64,000 bases of DNA from Arthrobacter sp. (GCF_031179985.1 NZ_JAPSHJ010000009.1:1-64000); one strand, 5' to 3'; numbered from the stretch's first letter, positions 1 through 11,583 are shown. Numbers and translations: made by a program. The notes: generated by a model not told the origin, from the letters alone.

Positions 1-1349
1 GCCAGCGATGTGGCCACCAGTATCCCCGCGAAGACGCCTTCGGCTCTTCTCGCACGATCCACTTTCCAGAAGACAAGGACGATGACGGCGAAGCCTGCTG
101 CCATGATCAGGAACATTCTGGCACTGATGGTCCACATCTCGGGCTTTCCGGTCCAGCCAAGGTAAACACTTGCCAGGAACAAGCCGCCGACTGCAAGCCA
201 ACGGGTGCGTGAGATAGCCTTCAAACGGGCAACGGAGAGCGCGACGCAGATCAGGACGATGACTGTCAGTGCGACGTAGGGCATCAACCTGACGGGCGTC
301 CGGAGAGGTCCCATGTCGCTGGGGGCAAGTGTCAGCACCAAGGAGAAGACCAGGAAAACCGGCAGGCTTGCCATCGGCGGAGTGAGCCGACGTAGTTTGT
401 GGAAATTTATGATGGCGAAGAGGGGCAGGAACCAGGCGATGTACGTTAGGGGAACCGGCGCAAACGGCCCCCACCACCATGAGGCGACCTGGGGCAGGTT
501 GCTGGGGAGCGCTGATCCGGCCAGACCGGTGAGGTCTACTGTCAGGAAGTTCGTGTTGGAGATTCCGGTCTTTCGTGCCGTGCTGGCCAGGGTCAGGACT
601 CCCGGCAGGTACACCGCCAGAGCGACGAGTCCCAGGACAACGCCGGAGGCAAGCGTCTGCCTCAAGGCCTTCCAATGCCGACGGATCAGGACTTCGGCGA
701 TGAAGGCGATAAAAACCAGGACCATCATGATGGTGCCGTGAACGTAGCCAACCGTCACGAGCAAATAGCCGGAAACGAGCACCGGCAGCGGTGACTTCCT
801 GTCAAAAGCCATCCGCCGCAGACCCCACCAAACGAACGGCAGGAATGCCCATACCATAAGGCCCGTCACCCAGGACGGCGCATCCAGATAGACGGTGAAG
901 CCTGCCAAAGTGGACGTTACCCCCGCGACAAAGGCCAGCGGTGGAACGGCCCTGAAGCTGCGGCTCAGGAGATAGACACCGATGCTGGCGAGAGCCAGGA
1001 AACCGATCTTCACGGCCGTGGAGAAAATGATCGCATTCCCTGCAAAGGATGCGGCAAGCCCGATCAGCAGCGTGACGGGGCTGAAGATGCCCCACTGTCC
1101 TTCGGCTGCGTAGTTCCCCGCCTGCCAGCCGGCAGCACTGAAGATGGGCCAGTCACCGGCCCGCAGCAGTTTGCCGATTTCCACCCAGATTGGATAGGCG
1201 CCAATCTGGGTATCGTCATAAAAGTAGAAGCGGTGGTTGAATATCACCGGGATCAGTGCCGCCACAATAGCAATGAGCGGTGTCGCACAGGCCCATTTCC
1301 AGGCCCTCTTGCGTTCCGGGACCTCAGCCGTTTGTTCTCGAATATTCAA
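1..1349 (-). CDS. Polytopic membrane protein, GT-C/YfhO-like, C-terminus cut by window edge
   Basis: The frame runs open off the left edge and encodes about 449 residues of a strongly hydrophobic protein. I place the start at a TTG (1347-1349), preceded by an AGGAAGAG ribosome-binding site; an in-frame TTG a little upstream is an alternative. After the first membrane segment there is an acidic pair in a loop (FYFYDDT) followed by a conserved stretch containing GNYAAEGQWG. Both are shared almost word for word with the plus-strand protein at 5592-7979 (FYFQDDT, GNYTAEGQWG), so the two are paralogues. An acidic first loop and many membrane segments are typical of GT-C/YfhO-type lipid-linked-sugar glycosyltransferases, but that activity is inferred. 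It lies downstream of an epimerase and a GT2 glycosyltransferase on the same strand, which suggests a shared envelope-polysaccharide operon. Confidence 0.8.
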   Translation of the reverse strand, partial: MNIREQTAEVPERKRAWKWACATPLIAIVAALIPVIFNHRFYFYDDTQIGAYPIWVEIGKLLRAGDWPIFSAAGWQAGNYAAEGQWGIFSPVTLLIGLAASFAGNAIIFSTAVKIGFLALASIGVYLLSRSFRAVPPLAFVAGVTSTLAGFTVYLDAPSWVTGLMVWAFLPFVWWGLRRMAFDRKSPLPVLVSGYLLVTVGYVHGTIMMVLVFIAFIAEVLIRRHWKALRQTLASGVVLGLVALAVYLPGVLTLASTARKTGISNTNFLTVDLTGLAGSALPSNLPQVASWWWGPFAPVPLTYIAWFLPLFAIINFHKLRRLTPPMASLPVFLVFSLVLTLAPSDMGPLRTPVRLMPYVALTVIVLICVALSVARLKAISRTRWLAVGGLFLASVYLGWTGKPEMWTISARMFLIMAAGFAVIVLVFWKVDRARRAEGVFAGILVATSL

Positions 1350-1449
1350 TTCTTTACGGTCTCTTCCTGTCGCCAACGCTCTATTAAGGGTACCGAATCC
1401 TGCCACTGACATGCGGATGCGATATCAATCACCGTTCCGAGGCTCAACT

Positions 1450-2406
1450 CTAGAGCTGCCCGAGTCCGTTCCTGAGGGTTTGCATATCCCTGACCGTCGC
1501 ATCAATCCCGACGGCAAGGGGAGTGAAGGGCCGCCGGTCCAGTTCCGGCCAGACCACTGATTTGAATCGCAGATCGTGCGCCTGGGCTTTCGCAAACGGC
1601 GATGCCCCAAGGACTATTCGGGGCCGCCTCTTAAAGACTGTCTTGCAGGCCCCTATCACTGCACCGATAGTGTCAGCGCGCTGGGTGGCTATGATTTTCA
1701 CAACAGTCTGCCCATCGTGAATGTCCTCGCCGGACAGCCGCTCAAGGCAGTCCGTAACCAGTTCGGCGGCATCTTCAATAAAAATGTAATCGCGTAGGGT
1801 ATCGAGCGAAACGTACACCGAGACGGGCTGCCCGGTCAGGTGGGCCTTGGCAAAAACAGAGATCAGGCCCTGGGGCTTGGCCAGGTTTTGACCGGGCCCA
1901 TACAGGTTCGCTGCGCGGCCGACCACGAGGCGGGTTCCCGTTTTGAGGGCGAAATCAGCGGCTGATTCTTCCGCTGCAAGCTTCGCAAACCCGTACGGGG
2001 CCAAAGGCTGCGTGGGGCTTTCCTCCGTGTAGGGCGGTGCGGAACTCCCTGCATAGACGCCACCGGCGGAAGAGGCAAGGAACATTCGGCCGGGGGCGGC
2101 ATCCGGTCCGCACAGGACTTCCCCAAAGGAATCGAGCGCTGACTGGAATACTTCCAGTTCGGAGTCGAGTTCAGCTTGGGAAGTGCCGGTGACTCCGGCT
2201 CCGGCGCACCATGCAATCACCCAAGGTCGGCCGTCGGCGAGAGAGCGAAGAGCGACGGCGGATTCAGCGAGGGCATCTTTGGCAGCGGCGGGATCGTTCC
2301 AGGGAATTGACGAAGTCAGAACCTCATGCCCTCTGCTTTTCAATTCTGCCAAGACACCGCGGCCCAGGAGCCCGCCGGCCCCGATCACCCAAGTGGGATC
2401 AGGCAT
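1450..2406 (-). CDS. NAD-dependent epimerase/dehydratase family protein
   Basis: A 318-residue short-chain dehydrogenase (extended type). The N-terminus WVIGAGGLLGRGV carries a glycine-rich Rossmann motif, and the middle has SSAGGVYAG followed by a YGFAKLAAE motif (YxxxK), the usual catalytic Ser/Tyr/Lys set of nucleotide-sugar epimerases. The ATG at 2406 overlaps the last 8 bases of the upstream glycosyltransferase gene, so translation is probably coupled; longer in-frame starts would lie inside that gene. It probably modifies a nucleotide sugar for the polymer made by the neighbouring glycosyltransferases. The exact substrate cannot be read from the sequence. Confidence 0.85.
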   Translation of the reverse strand: MPDPTWVIGAGGLLGRGVLAELKSRGHEVLTSSIPWNDPAAAKDALAESAVALRSLADGRPWVIAWCAGAGVTGTSQAELDSELEVFQSALDSFGEVLCGPDAAPGRMFLASSAGGVYAGSSAPPYTEESPTQPLAPYGFAKLAAEESAADFALKTGTRLVVGRAANLYGPGQNLAKPQGLISVFAKAHLTGQPVSVYVSLDTLRDYIFIEDAAELVTDCLERLSGEDIHDGQTVVKIIATQRADTIGAVIGACKTVFKRRPRIVLGASPFAKAQAHDLRFKSVVWPELDRRPFTPLAVGIDATVRDMQTLRNGLGQL

Positions 2407-3466
2407 GAGGCGTAGTTCCTCCAGCGGCCTGCGTGGCATTGTGTCGTTGGGGGAGAGCTTCAGGCCTCCGGCCGAGGGGGCCGACTGCCGGATCGCTGAC
2501 GATGAGGTAGGCAGGCTTGCCCATTGCCATATTGACGTTGACGCCCACGTATTCAGCAATGACGCCAAGGGAAAAGAGGATGGCACCCGTGCTGATAAGG
2601 ATGACGATCATCGTGGACGTCCACCCCTGCTGACCGGCGCCGTGTCCTGTCAGGTACGCAATCAAAAGATAGATCGCCAGACAGATTCCCATCAGGGCAA
2701 AGAGCGCCCCGATAAGGCTGACCAGCCTCAGAGCCCTTGTGCCGCTGGAAATGACCATCCGCCAAAAATGCGACAGCAGGGACCTGAGCTTGTAGCCCGA
2801 TTGTCTGTCGCCTTCTTCCCTCAGTGCAACGGGGCAGGTGGAAACGTTGGATGCTATCCAGCCCAGGGCAACATCCAGGTAGACGGCATTCCCCGCGTAG
2901 GCGGCGACCGAACGGGCCACTTCGCCCGTGAGCAGCCGGTAGCTCTGGTAGTTGGCGGCGTCGTTGCTGGACAACAGAGCCGAGACCATTTTCTTGGCAC
3001 CGACTGAAGCTGCGTTCCTCAGGAAACCGTGAGGAGGTTTGTTGCTTGGATTTGCGTACACCAGGGTGGACTGGTTCTGCATAGCCGTATCGAGGAGGGC
3101 CGGTATGGCTGCGGGGTCGTGTTGCCCGTCTTCATCCATCGTGACGACCCAGTCGCCTCCGGCCGATGCCATTCCGGCCAATGTGGCGGGGTGCTGCCCG
3201 AAGTTGCGGCTTAGCCACACCCCACGGACGACGTCATATTTTTCGGCTAGATCACGGATGACGCCCGCTGACCCGTCCGGCCCATGGTCAAAAACAAGAA
3301 GGACCTCGCTGACCACGAACGGGTTTCCGTCAGGGGAGACGGACGGCTGAGTGTACTCCATCAGCTCCGCGACGACGGCGGGGAGGGTTTTCTCACCTTG
3401 GTAAACAGGAACCACAATTGAGATGCGGTGCGGGCTGGAGGGAGAAGCCGTCGTTTCGTACGTCAT
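2399..3466 (-). CDS. Glycosyltransferase family 2 (DPM1/GtrB-like) with C-terminal membrane anchors
   Basis: A GT2 enzyme of about 355 residues. The N-terminus shows ISIVVPVYQGEKTL, the GT-A nucleotide-binding start, followed by the metal-binding acidic motif MDEDGQHD. Two hydrophobic segments near the C-terminus (around GALFALMGICLAIYLL and MIVILISTGAILFSLGV) match polyprenyl-phosphate sugar transferases of the DPM1/GtrB/ArnC type. It would transfer a sugar from a nucleotide donor to a lipid carrier at the inner membrane face. I use the ATG at 3466; an in-frame GTG at 3487 would add seven residues. It is first of a minus-strand group with the epimerase and membrane protein, divergent from the gene at 3637. 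Confidence 0.87.
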   Translation of the reverse strand: MTYETTASPSSPHRISIVVPVYQGEKTLPAVVAELMEYTQPSVSPDGNPFVVSEVLLVFDHGPDGSAGVIRDLAEKYDVVRGVWLSRNFGQHPATLAGMASAGGDWVVTMDEDGQHDPAAIPALLDTAMQNQSTLVYANPSNKPPHGFLRNAASVGAKKMVSALLSSNDAANYQSYRLLTGEVARSVAAYAGNAVYLDVALGWIASNVSTCPVALREEGDRQSGYKLRSLLSHFWRMVISSGTRALRLVSLIGALFALMGICLAIYLLIAYLTGHGAGQQGWTSTMIVILISTGAILFSLGVIAEYVGVNVNMAMGKPAYLIVSDPAVGPLGRRPEALPQRHNATQAAGGTTPHA

Positions 3467-3636
3467 GTGCACAAAGTCTACCGTCACGCCGGGGCCGCAG
3501 CATGCCGGAGAATCAACTGTGGCTAAACTGCAGCTGTGGCTGGAGGCCTTAGAATCTTTCTAGTAATCGAGCGGCTTAAGAACGAGGTACCCGGCAGCAG
3601 GCCGGTCTGACTGAACTATCGGGGAAACCAACGTAT

Positions 3637-5592
3637 ATGACTTTGATGACTGCCAAAATGCCCACTGTACGGTTGAGGTCTCTTGTTTCCACCGGAGCCA
3701 TTGCGTTTTCTTGCCTCATGTATTGGTTTTTCCAGGTTCGGCCTCTGACCCAAAGCCCCGGTTTTGCCTGGAACAACTTCCGCCAGTATTTTGCGTATGA
3801 TCAGTATTCATATTTGGCGATTGCCGTCAACGTGCGCAACGGCAACCTTGCCGCCGTCGAGCCTTTCACGGAGACCGGCACCAATCACTATCCGCGGCTT
3901 TACTATGTCTTCCTTGGCCTTCTTGCACGGCTTTTCGACAAGGACATCATTCTGACCTGGCAGGTCACAGGCCTTGCATTCCAGTTGCTGATGGTCGTCG
4001 CCATCAGCTGGCTGCTGATCCGCCTGACCGGAGTTCCTGCCCTGGGAGCCCTCGGGTTCGTGCCCAGCATCATCGGCACCTTTGCCGTTCTTGCAACCGG
4101 GAACTGGCACCATACCTTGGACAACCATGCTGTGCTGTGGGGCGCTTTTGGCGTCCTCTTCACGCTCAATGGAGAGTCTGCGGCGTTGTCCCTTGCCGTC
4201 ACGGCGGTTTGCCTGCTCATAGGCGCCACTTTCCCTGCAGGACATCGGCCCGAATCTGTTCTGCACCGGAGACGTACAGCGGCGATTATCGTTGCCGCAG
4301 GGGCCGTAGGCTTCCTCGCCAACGTCCAGACATATTCCTTCCTCACAACGGTCTATCTTCTGCTTTACGCAGCTGCCGCATATGGCCTGTTGACTTATGG
4401 AAGAAAAATCCATGTCATCGCAAGCCTCGGCATCCTGGCCGCTGTACTCTTCGGCGGACCCACCATAGCTTCTGTCGCAGGGCCGCTCGCGACGCTTATG
4501 GCAGGAGTCCTGGCCGCGGTGCCCGGGTTCCTGCTACTTCTGCTCCGCTACAAGACGCTGGTGATTTCGTCCTGCGCCGCATTGGCGCTTGCTGCCTCTC
4601 CGACCATTCTCGGGACCCTTCTGGGACTCGCAGCCAAGGACGACTTCCTCACCTACCGGGAGCTTTCGTCAAAGGCGCTTGGAGTTCCACTCGGAACAGG
4701 ATTGTTGGCTGCACTCGTGCCGCTGTTGTTCCTGGCACTGATCTTCTGGGCCGGGATGAGGCAGCGGAACCGGGCGTGGCTCGCCTTTTCGATCGGGGCC
4801 GTGTTCGCTTGGCCAGTAGTTGCCAGCAACGATCTCTGGGGAGCGAACCAGGAACCCTACAGGTTTTGGATCGACAGTTTCACCATAGTTACGGCCGCTG
4901 CCGTTCCCGTCCTGCTTCAGGTTGCCGTGGAAAGCTGGCGTTTGTGGCGCAGTTCGGTTCAGACTAAGGCGATCGATACCTCGAGCATTGCTGAGGAAGC
5001 AGCCAGCGACGGCGGCGGGGTCAAGACTGCAACGTATACAGCCCAGACCACCAAGCTCCGCTTGACGGGAACGGTGGCGACGGCGACGATCGCAGCGGTG
5101 GTCACTGTGACAGCGGTTGCAGTCAGTTTCGGTGATTACCCGAAGTTCACGGAGTACGTCCAGTCCTACGGCACCGCCAACTTCTCGGATGAGCAGTCGG
5201 TTGCGATCAGGAACGCCTCGAAACCGCTGACGGACGATGATTCCGAACTGAAAATCCGCCGTGCAGAAGACGGGACGGCCTCAGAGCTGGTCATGTTTGA
5301 TCCGTGTATCAGTCAGTTCCGCCTAAAGGCCGTCACCGGGTTGCCGACGGCTTTCTACAACCTTGGGCTTGCCTGGCCAAAGGAGGAAGCGAAGTTGCGG
5401 GAGGTCGTGGAACAACGAAAGCACTACGTCTTCGCACAATCCCTCGCAGCGTCAGCGGGTGTGAAGTACATCCTGACGGACAGCGGCTGCGAGCAGGGAT
5501 GGCAGGACAAGGTCGACGGAACCAAAGTCTCCGAAAGCCGGTACAAAATAGGCGAAGAAACAGCCGTAATCACATTGTGGAAGATCAAATAG
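3637..5592 (+). CDS. Large polytopic membrane protein, GT-C-like
   Basis: A 651-residue protein with many hydrophobic segments and a C-terminal extracytoplasmic part (about residues 490-651). After the first membrane segment there is a loop with YDQYSYL and an aromatic-rich stretch around NHYPRLYY, which resembles the acidic first loop of GT-C glycosyltransferases. The start ATG follows a GGGGAAA ribosome-binding site. The stop TAG shares its last base with the GTG start of the next gene, so the two are translationally coupled. The likely role is sugar transfer onto a cell-surface polymer outside the membrane, inferred only from topology and from the rhamnose-pathway neighbours. Confidence 0.75.
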   Translation: MTLMTAKMPTVRLRSLVSTGAIAFSCLMYWFFQVRPLTQSPGFAWNNFRQYFAYDQYSYLAIAVNVRNGNLAAVEPFTETGTNHYPRLYYVFLGLLARLFDKDIILTWQVTGLAFQLLMVVAISWLLIRLTGVPALGALGFVPSIIGTFAVLATGNWHHTLDNHAVLWGAFGVLFTLNGESAALSLAVTAVCLLIGATFPAGHRPESVLHRRRTAAIIVAAGAVGFLANVQTYSFLTTVYLLLYAAAAYGLLTYGRKIHVIASLGILAAVLFGGPTIASVAGPLATLMAGVLAAVPGFLLLLLRYKTLVISSCAALALAASPTILGTLLGLAAKDDFLTYRELSSKALGVPLGTGLLAALVPLLFLALIFWAGMRQRNRAWLAFSIGAVFAWPVVASNDLWGANQEPYRFWIDSFTIVTAAAVPVLLQVAVESWRLWRSSVQTKAIDTSSIAEEAASDGGGVKTATYTAQTTKLRLTGTVATATIAAVVTVTAVAVSFGDYPKFTEYVQSYGTANFSDEQSVAIRNASKPLTDDDSELKIRRAEDGTASELVMFDPCISQFRLKAVTGLPTAFYNLGLAWPKEEAKLREVVEQRKHYVFAQSLAASAGVKYILTDSGCEQGWQDKVDGTKVSESRYKIGEETAVITLWKIK

Positions 5593-7979
5593 TGCCCAAG
5601 GTTCTCAAGGATGAAACGTCTGAATTCCCGTCGGATATTTCCTCGACGGGAGCGGCGCAGTCCAATGAGGCTGCGGCTCAGCCTGTTGTGACGGACTCCC
5701 AGCCTGCTGTGACGGAGCCGGGACAAGCAATCAAAATCTCCTCCCGGCTTTGGCTCGCCCTAACGGCAGCTACCGTCTTGCTGTTCAGCCTGATTCCCTT
5801 AGCCCGTTCCCCGCGTTTTTACTTCCAGGACGACACGGAAAACGGAGCTTATGGCGTCTGGTATCACCTGGGCGACAGCCTCCTGTCGGGCAAGGTGCCT
5901 ATTCTCAACCCTGCCATCTGGTCCAGCGGAAACTACACCGCGGAGGGTCAATGGGGCACCTGGAATCCACTGATTATGGCCATTGGTGTCCTCGTGCATC
6001 TGGCTGGCAATGCGGTCCTGGTGACTACCATCATCAAGGTGGCGATTCTCGTCTGCGCCGGAGTGGGATGCTTCCTTCTCAGCCGTTCCTTCAACGTCCC
6101 GCCGCCGTTGGCGTTCGTTGCCGGAATGGCGGTCCCTTTGAACGGCTTCACCGTCTTCTTTGATGCCCCGTCCTGGGTGACCGGCGCGCTGGCCTGGGCC
6201 CTGGTTCCGTATTTTTGGTTGACTCTGAAATCCATGGCCTTCTCGGGCCGGAATCCGCTATGGCCATTCCTTATCGGATACCTGATCGTAACGATCGGCT
6301 ATGTCGCCGGGACCGTCGCAGTCGGCTTCGTGCTGCTCGCCGTTGGAATAAATGCCTTGTGGCGCCGTCAATGGTCCAGTGCTGTCCGAACGGCAATGGT
6401 GGGACTTGCCGTCGTGCTGGTGGCGGTGGTGGTTTACCTGCCCGGTGTGCTGACCGCTTCCGTTACCACCCGCAGCACAACAGCAATCTTCAACGACAAC
6501 TACATGGGCGTTAACCTCACCGGGTTGTTGGGATCAACCATCGCCACTGGACTGCCCATGATGCCCTCGTGGTGGTGGAATGGATTTACCGCACCGGCGC
6601 CTGCCCTGTACATTGCCTGGTTCCTGCCCCTGATCGCTTACCTGAGCTGGCGCCGAATACGCGCTTTCGCACCACAAATTAATGACATTTGGATCTTCGG
6701 GATGCTGTCGCTCGTCTTTGTGCTCCTGCCCACGACGATTGGGCCCCTGAGGTACCCGGCCCGGTTCATGCCGTATCTGGCGATGGTCTGCATCCTGCTG
6801 TGTGTTGTGCTGTTGTCCCATGCCTTGGCCAGTCACCCATCCAAACTTTCGTTGTTCGGTGCTGTCGGGGCGATTGCCTTCGGCATGTATGGCGCGTGGG
6901 CACAAAGTCCCCACCGGTACATAACCGTCTTCCTCACAGGTTGCCTTGCAGCGTCAGGTGTTGCAGTAATTTGGTGGGTCCTGCGGGGCAACAGATTCCG
7001 TTATTGGAAATGGTCGACGTCGGTACTTATCGCTGGCGTTATCGCCATCGGCTGCCTGGGAGCATCTGTCCTTCAGCACCGGACGACGGACGGCAGCCCC
7101 CTGTCCAGGGCCAATGTCCCAGCCGACGCCAACATTCCCAAGGGAGTCCTGGCCGGTGTCAAAGGCCAAGTCCTTGTAGTGGGCGACGCACTGGACTACC
7201 CGCAGGATGATTCCACGTGGTCGCGCACACTCATGGCAAATACGTGGTACCTCAGTGAAGCATCGGTGATTAACAGGTATCAGCTCGTTGGCTTCACTCA
7301 GTACAACCGGGCGCTCTGCGTCCGGTATCTGGGTGGCACATGCCCTGAGCTGCTGGACGACCTCTTCGAAAAGCGGCCAGGGACCGGACTGATGCTCGTC
7401 GATGAGCTCAGTGTTGACAACATTCAAATATTGAAGAAATCGTTTGAAGGCGACCAGCGTCCCAGTGCGGCGAACAACTATGTGGGACGATCGGGTTCCC
7501 TGGAGATCCCCGCACCCCCGGAGGGATGGAGCTTGGTCAGCGATGACGGCGAGATTGAGCTCTGGAGCCGTGACGTTCCCTTGGATTCGGCCGGCGGACT
7601 TGTCTGGACAAGCGGAAATACGAAACTCACGGAACTTTCGCGCACCGATACGGAAGTACGGCTTCGCGTAGACGAGGTTCCTCAGGAGGGCGGGAAGGCA
7701 GCCCTAAGCAGGTTGCCCTGGCCCGGCTACACGGTTCAGAACGGGACGATGGGGGAACCGATGGACGGATTCCTTCTCACCCTTGATATTCCGGCGGATT
7801 CGGTTGGCCGCACGGTTGCCGTGTCATTCACGCCGCCCGGATGGGCTGCAGGTGTATCAGCCTGGCTAATAGGGACCATGGGGATCCTGTTGTGGGCCGC
7901 TGTTGAAGGCACAAGGTTCTGGCGGCGGAGGCGTCAAAAGCCAGGAACCACGAACCCGGTGCGGGAAAGTCCTGCGTAG
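5592..7979 (+). CDS. Large polytopic membrane protein, YfhO/GT-C-like
   Basis: A 795-residue protein starting at a GTG (5592) inside the sequence TAGTG at the end of the preceding gene. A cytoplasmic N-terminus of about 45 residues is followed by a membrane segment, an acidic loop (FYFQDDTENG), a GNYTAEGQWG motif and roughly a dozen further membrane helices. A soluble domain of about 200 residues precedes a last C-terminal helix and a basic tail. It is a paralogue of the partial protein at 1-1349. Longer in-frame readings are possible but would overlap the upstream gene extensively. Probable envelope glycopolymer enzyme; substrate unknown. Confidence 0.77.
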   Translation: MPKVLKDETSEFPSDISSTGAAQSNEAAAQPVVTDSQPAVTEPGQAIKISSRLWLALTAATVLLFSLIPLARSPRFYFQDDTENGAYGVWYHLGDSLLSGKVPILNPAIWSSGNYTAEGQWGTWNPLIMAIGVLVHLAGNAVLVTTIIKVAILVCAGVGCFLLSRSFNVPPPLAFVAGMAVPLNGFTVFFDAPSWVTGALAWALVPYFWLTLKSMAFSGRNPLWPFLIGYLIVTIGYVAGTVAVGFVLLAVGINALWRRQWSSAVRTAMVGLAVVLVAVVVYLPGVLTASVTTRSTTAIFNDNYMGVNLTGLLGSTIATGLPMMPSWWWNGFTAPAPALYIAWFLPLIAYLSWRRIRAFAPQINDIWIFGMLSLVFVLLPTTIGPLRYPARFMPYLAMVCILLCVVLLSHALASHPSKLSLFGAVGAIAFGMYGAWAQSPHRYITVFLTGCLAASGVAVIWWVLRGNRFRYWKWSTSVLIAGVIAIGCLGASVLQHRTTDGSPLSRANVPADANIPKGVLAGVKGQVLVVGDALDYPQDDSTWSRTLMANTWYLSEASVINRYQLVGFTQYNRALCVRYLGGTCPELLDDLFEKRPGTGLMLVDELSVDNIQILKKSFEGDQRPSAANNYVGRSGSLEIPAPPEGWSLVSDDGEIELWSRDVPLDSAGGLVWTSGNTKLTELSRTDTEVRLRVDEVPQEGGKAALSRLPWPGYTVQNGTMGEPMDGFLLTLDIPADSVGRTVAVSFTPPGWAAGVSAWLIGTMGILLWAAVEGTRFWRRRRQKPGTTNPVRESPA

Positions 7980-8072
7980 GCCCTTGAGGTTCACGAGCCC
8001 CCGACACAGTGAGTTTTGGGTTTAGGGGTCGGCGACGCGAGACCCGCCAACTCCTCGAAACGGCATAAGAGA

Positions 8073-8113
8073 GGCGACCGGGGTCAGCAGTTGATGCCTG
8101 ACCCCCGGTCGCC
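8073..8113. terminator. Bidirectional intrinsic terminator
   Basis: GGCGACCGGGGTCAG pairs with CTGACCCCCGGTCGCC across a short loop, with one extra C. It lies between the convergent genes ending at 7979 and 8134, so it can serve both; there is no strong T-run. Confidence 0.65.
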
Positions 8114-8133
8114 GCTAAGATGCCGCCGTTTGT

Positions 8134-9546
8134 TCAGATCTTCAGGGTTGTTTCCGCAAGATAGCTCTCCAGAGCCTCACGTGCGCTCCTTGGCTGGAAC
8201 CCTGTCGACTTCAACTTGTTCAGATCCAGAACGCTGTTCAGCGGCCGCGGAGCCGCAGCTTTGCCCTGGAAGTATTCTTCGGTACTGACACCGCTGACGT
8301 CGGAGCGGTCCGCTCCGGTGAGTTCAAAAACGTCAGCTGCGATTTGTGCCCACGACTGTGGCTCGCCATCGTTGGTCAGGTTGTACGTTCCATATTCTGA
8401 TCCGGTTGTGAGCAGATGCAGAATCCCTGCGGCAATGTCGCTGGCAAAACTGAGCCTTCCCACTTGGTCGTCCACAACATTCGGCTGTATTCCGCGTCCG
8501 GCAAGCGACGCCATGGTGCGCACAAAGTTGTTGCCCTCTCCGATGACCCAACTGGTGCGCACGATGTAGTGCCGGGGCACTGTTGCAGTCGCTGCATCAC
8601 CTGCAGCCTTGGTCTGGCCGTAAACCCCGAGAGGCGTAAATGGCTCGTCCTCGGTGTGGATGGGCTGGGTTCCGTCGAAGACATAATCGCTGGACACCTG
8701 AACGAGGGTGATGTTGTTCCGGGCGGCAACCGACGCCAGGCGGCTGACGGCGACGGCGTTGATCGCCCAGGCTGCACGCCGGCCCTCAGGCTCTTCCGCC
8801 GCGTCAACGGCGGTGTACGCCGCTGCATTGATGATCGTGCTGTAATTGTGCCAATGACGGCTTTCAAATGACGCCGGATCGAGAAGATCGAACTCATCCC
8901 GGCCGGCAAATTCGACGCTTGGGTCACCTTCAAGAGCCGATCGTAGCGCCGTCCCAAGCTGGCCGTCTGCGCCGAGAACCAAGGTTTTGCGCGGACCCAT
9001 TGGCTTGACGGAGGCCAGCCGCGGATGCGCCTTGTCCTTGTCCGACAGTTCCGCCTCAGCAAGGGGGATTGGCCAGGGTATGGCTACCGTTTCATCCTCA
9101 AGATTCAGGAAGGTGTACTCGGCATCGGCAGACCAATGGTCGTTGACCAGATAAACGTAGGACGTGTTGTCCTCCAATGTCTGGTAGGAGTTGGCAACAC
9201 CCCTGGGAATGAAGATGGCTTTGCTGGCATCGAGTTCCGCTGTGAATACGCTCCCGAAGCTTGGTCCTTCCCGGAGGTCGACCCAGGCTCCGAAGATCCT
9301 TCCCGTACTCACCGAGACGAACTTGTCCCACGGCTCCGCGTGGATTCCACGAGTCGTGCCCTTTTTGTCATTGAAGGAGATGTTGTTTTGTACGGGGCTG
9401 AAGTCCGGCAGGCCCAAGGCCACCATCTTCTCGCGCTGCCAGTTTTCCTTGAACCAGCCACGGTTGTCGCCATGCACGGGAAGATCGAAAAGAATCACGC
9501 CGGGAATGGGTGTTGCGGTGGCGCTGAGCCTCTTCTGGAACTCCAT
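8134..9546 (-). CDS. rmlCD: Fused dTDP-4-keto-6-deoxyglucose 3,5-epimerase / dTDP-4-dehydrorhamnose reductase
   Basis: A 470-residue two-domain enzyme covering the last two steps of dTDP-L-rhamnose synthesis. Residues 1-180 form an RmlC cupin: RGIH (His69) matches the catalytic base region and Asp151 in the LEDETVAIPWP block matches the partner aspartate, while the usual AHGF motif reads VANSY (His to Asn at 119). Residues 187-470 form an RmlD reductase with GADGQLG (192-198), SSDYVF and YGQTK. The start ATG at 9546 lies two bases after the rmlB stop, so the genes are coupled. Such fusions occur in other actinobacteria. The product feeds rhamnosylation of cell-wall polymers, in keeping with the upstream glycosyltransferases. 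Confidence 0.9.
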   Translation of the reverse strand: MEFQKRLSATATPIPGVILFDLPVHGDNRGWFKENWQREKMVALGLPDFSPVQNNISFNDKKGTTRGIHAEPWDKFVSVSTGRIFGAWVDLREGPSFGSVFTAELDASKAIFIPRGVANSYQTLEDNTSYVYLVNDHWSADAEYTFLNLEDETVAIPWPIPLAEAELSDKDKAHPRLASVKPMGPRKTLVLGADGQLGTALRSALEGDPSVEFAGRDEFDLLDPASFESRHWHNYSTIINAAAYTAVDAAEEPEGRRAAWAINAVAVSRLASVAARNNITLVQVSSDYVFDGTQPIHTEDEPFTPLGVYGQTKAAGDAATATVPRHYIVRTSWVIGEGNNFVRTMASLAGRGIQPNVVDDQVGRLSFASDIAAGILHLLTTGSEYGTYNLTNDGEPQSWAQIAADVFELTGADRSDVSGVSTEEYFQGKAAAPRPLNSVLDLNKLKSTGFQPRSAREALESYLAETTLKI

Positions 9547-9548
9547 AC

Positions 9549-11474
<1,926 letters not shown>

Positions 11475-11521
11475 AGGCCTGTAGGCGCGGTTGGGCTTGT
11501 GCGTAGGTTCGAGCCACGACG

Positions 11522-11564
11522 AAGGAGGGCGGTACCGGAATCTTCCGGTACCGCCCTCCTTTTG
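11522..11564. terminator. Perfect 19-bp stem intrinsic terminator
   Basis: AAGGAGGGCGGTACCGGAA pairs exactly with its complement at 11543-11561 around a two-base centre, followed by a T-run. A-run and T-run flank both sides, so it can end both rmlA (+) and the GH25 gene (-). Confidence 0.93.
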
Positions 11565-11583
11565 TTGTGCCGCGAAAGCCCTG

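Noticed and set aside
313..741. Plus-strand frame of 142 codons
   Set aside because: It is antisense to the partial membrane protein, whose hydrophobic sequence and paralogue at 5592-7979 make the minus frame the real one.
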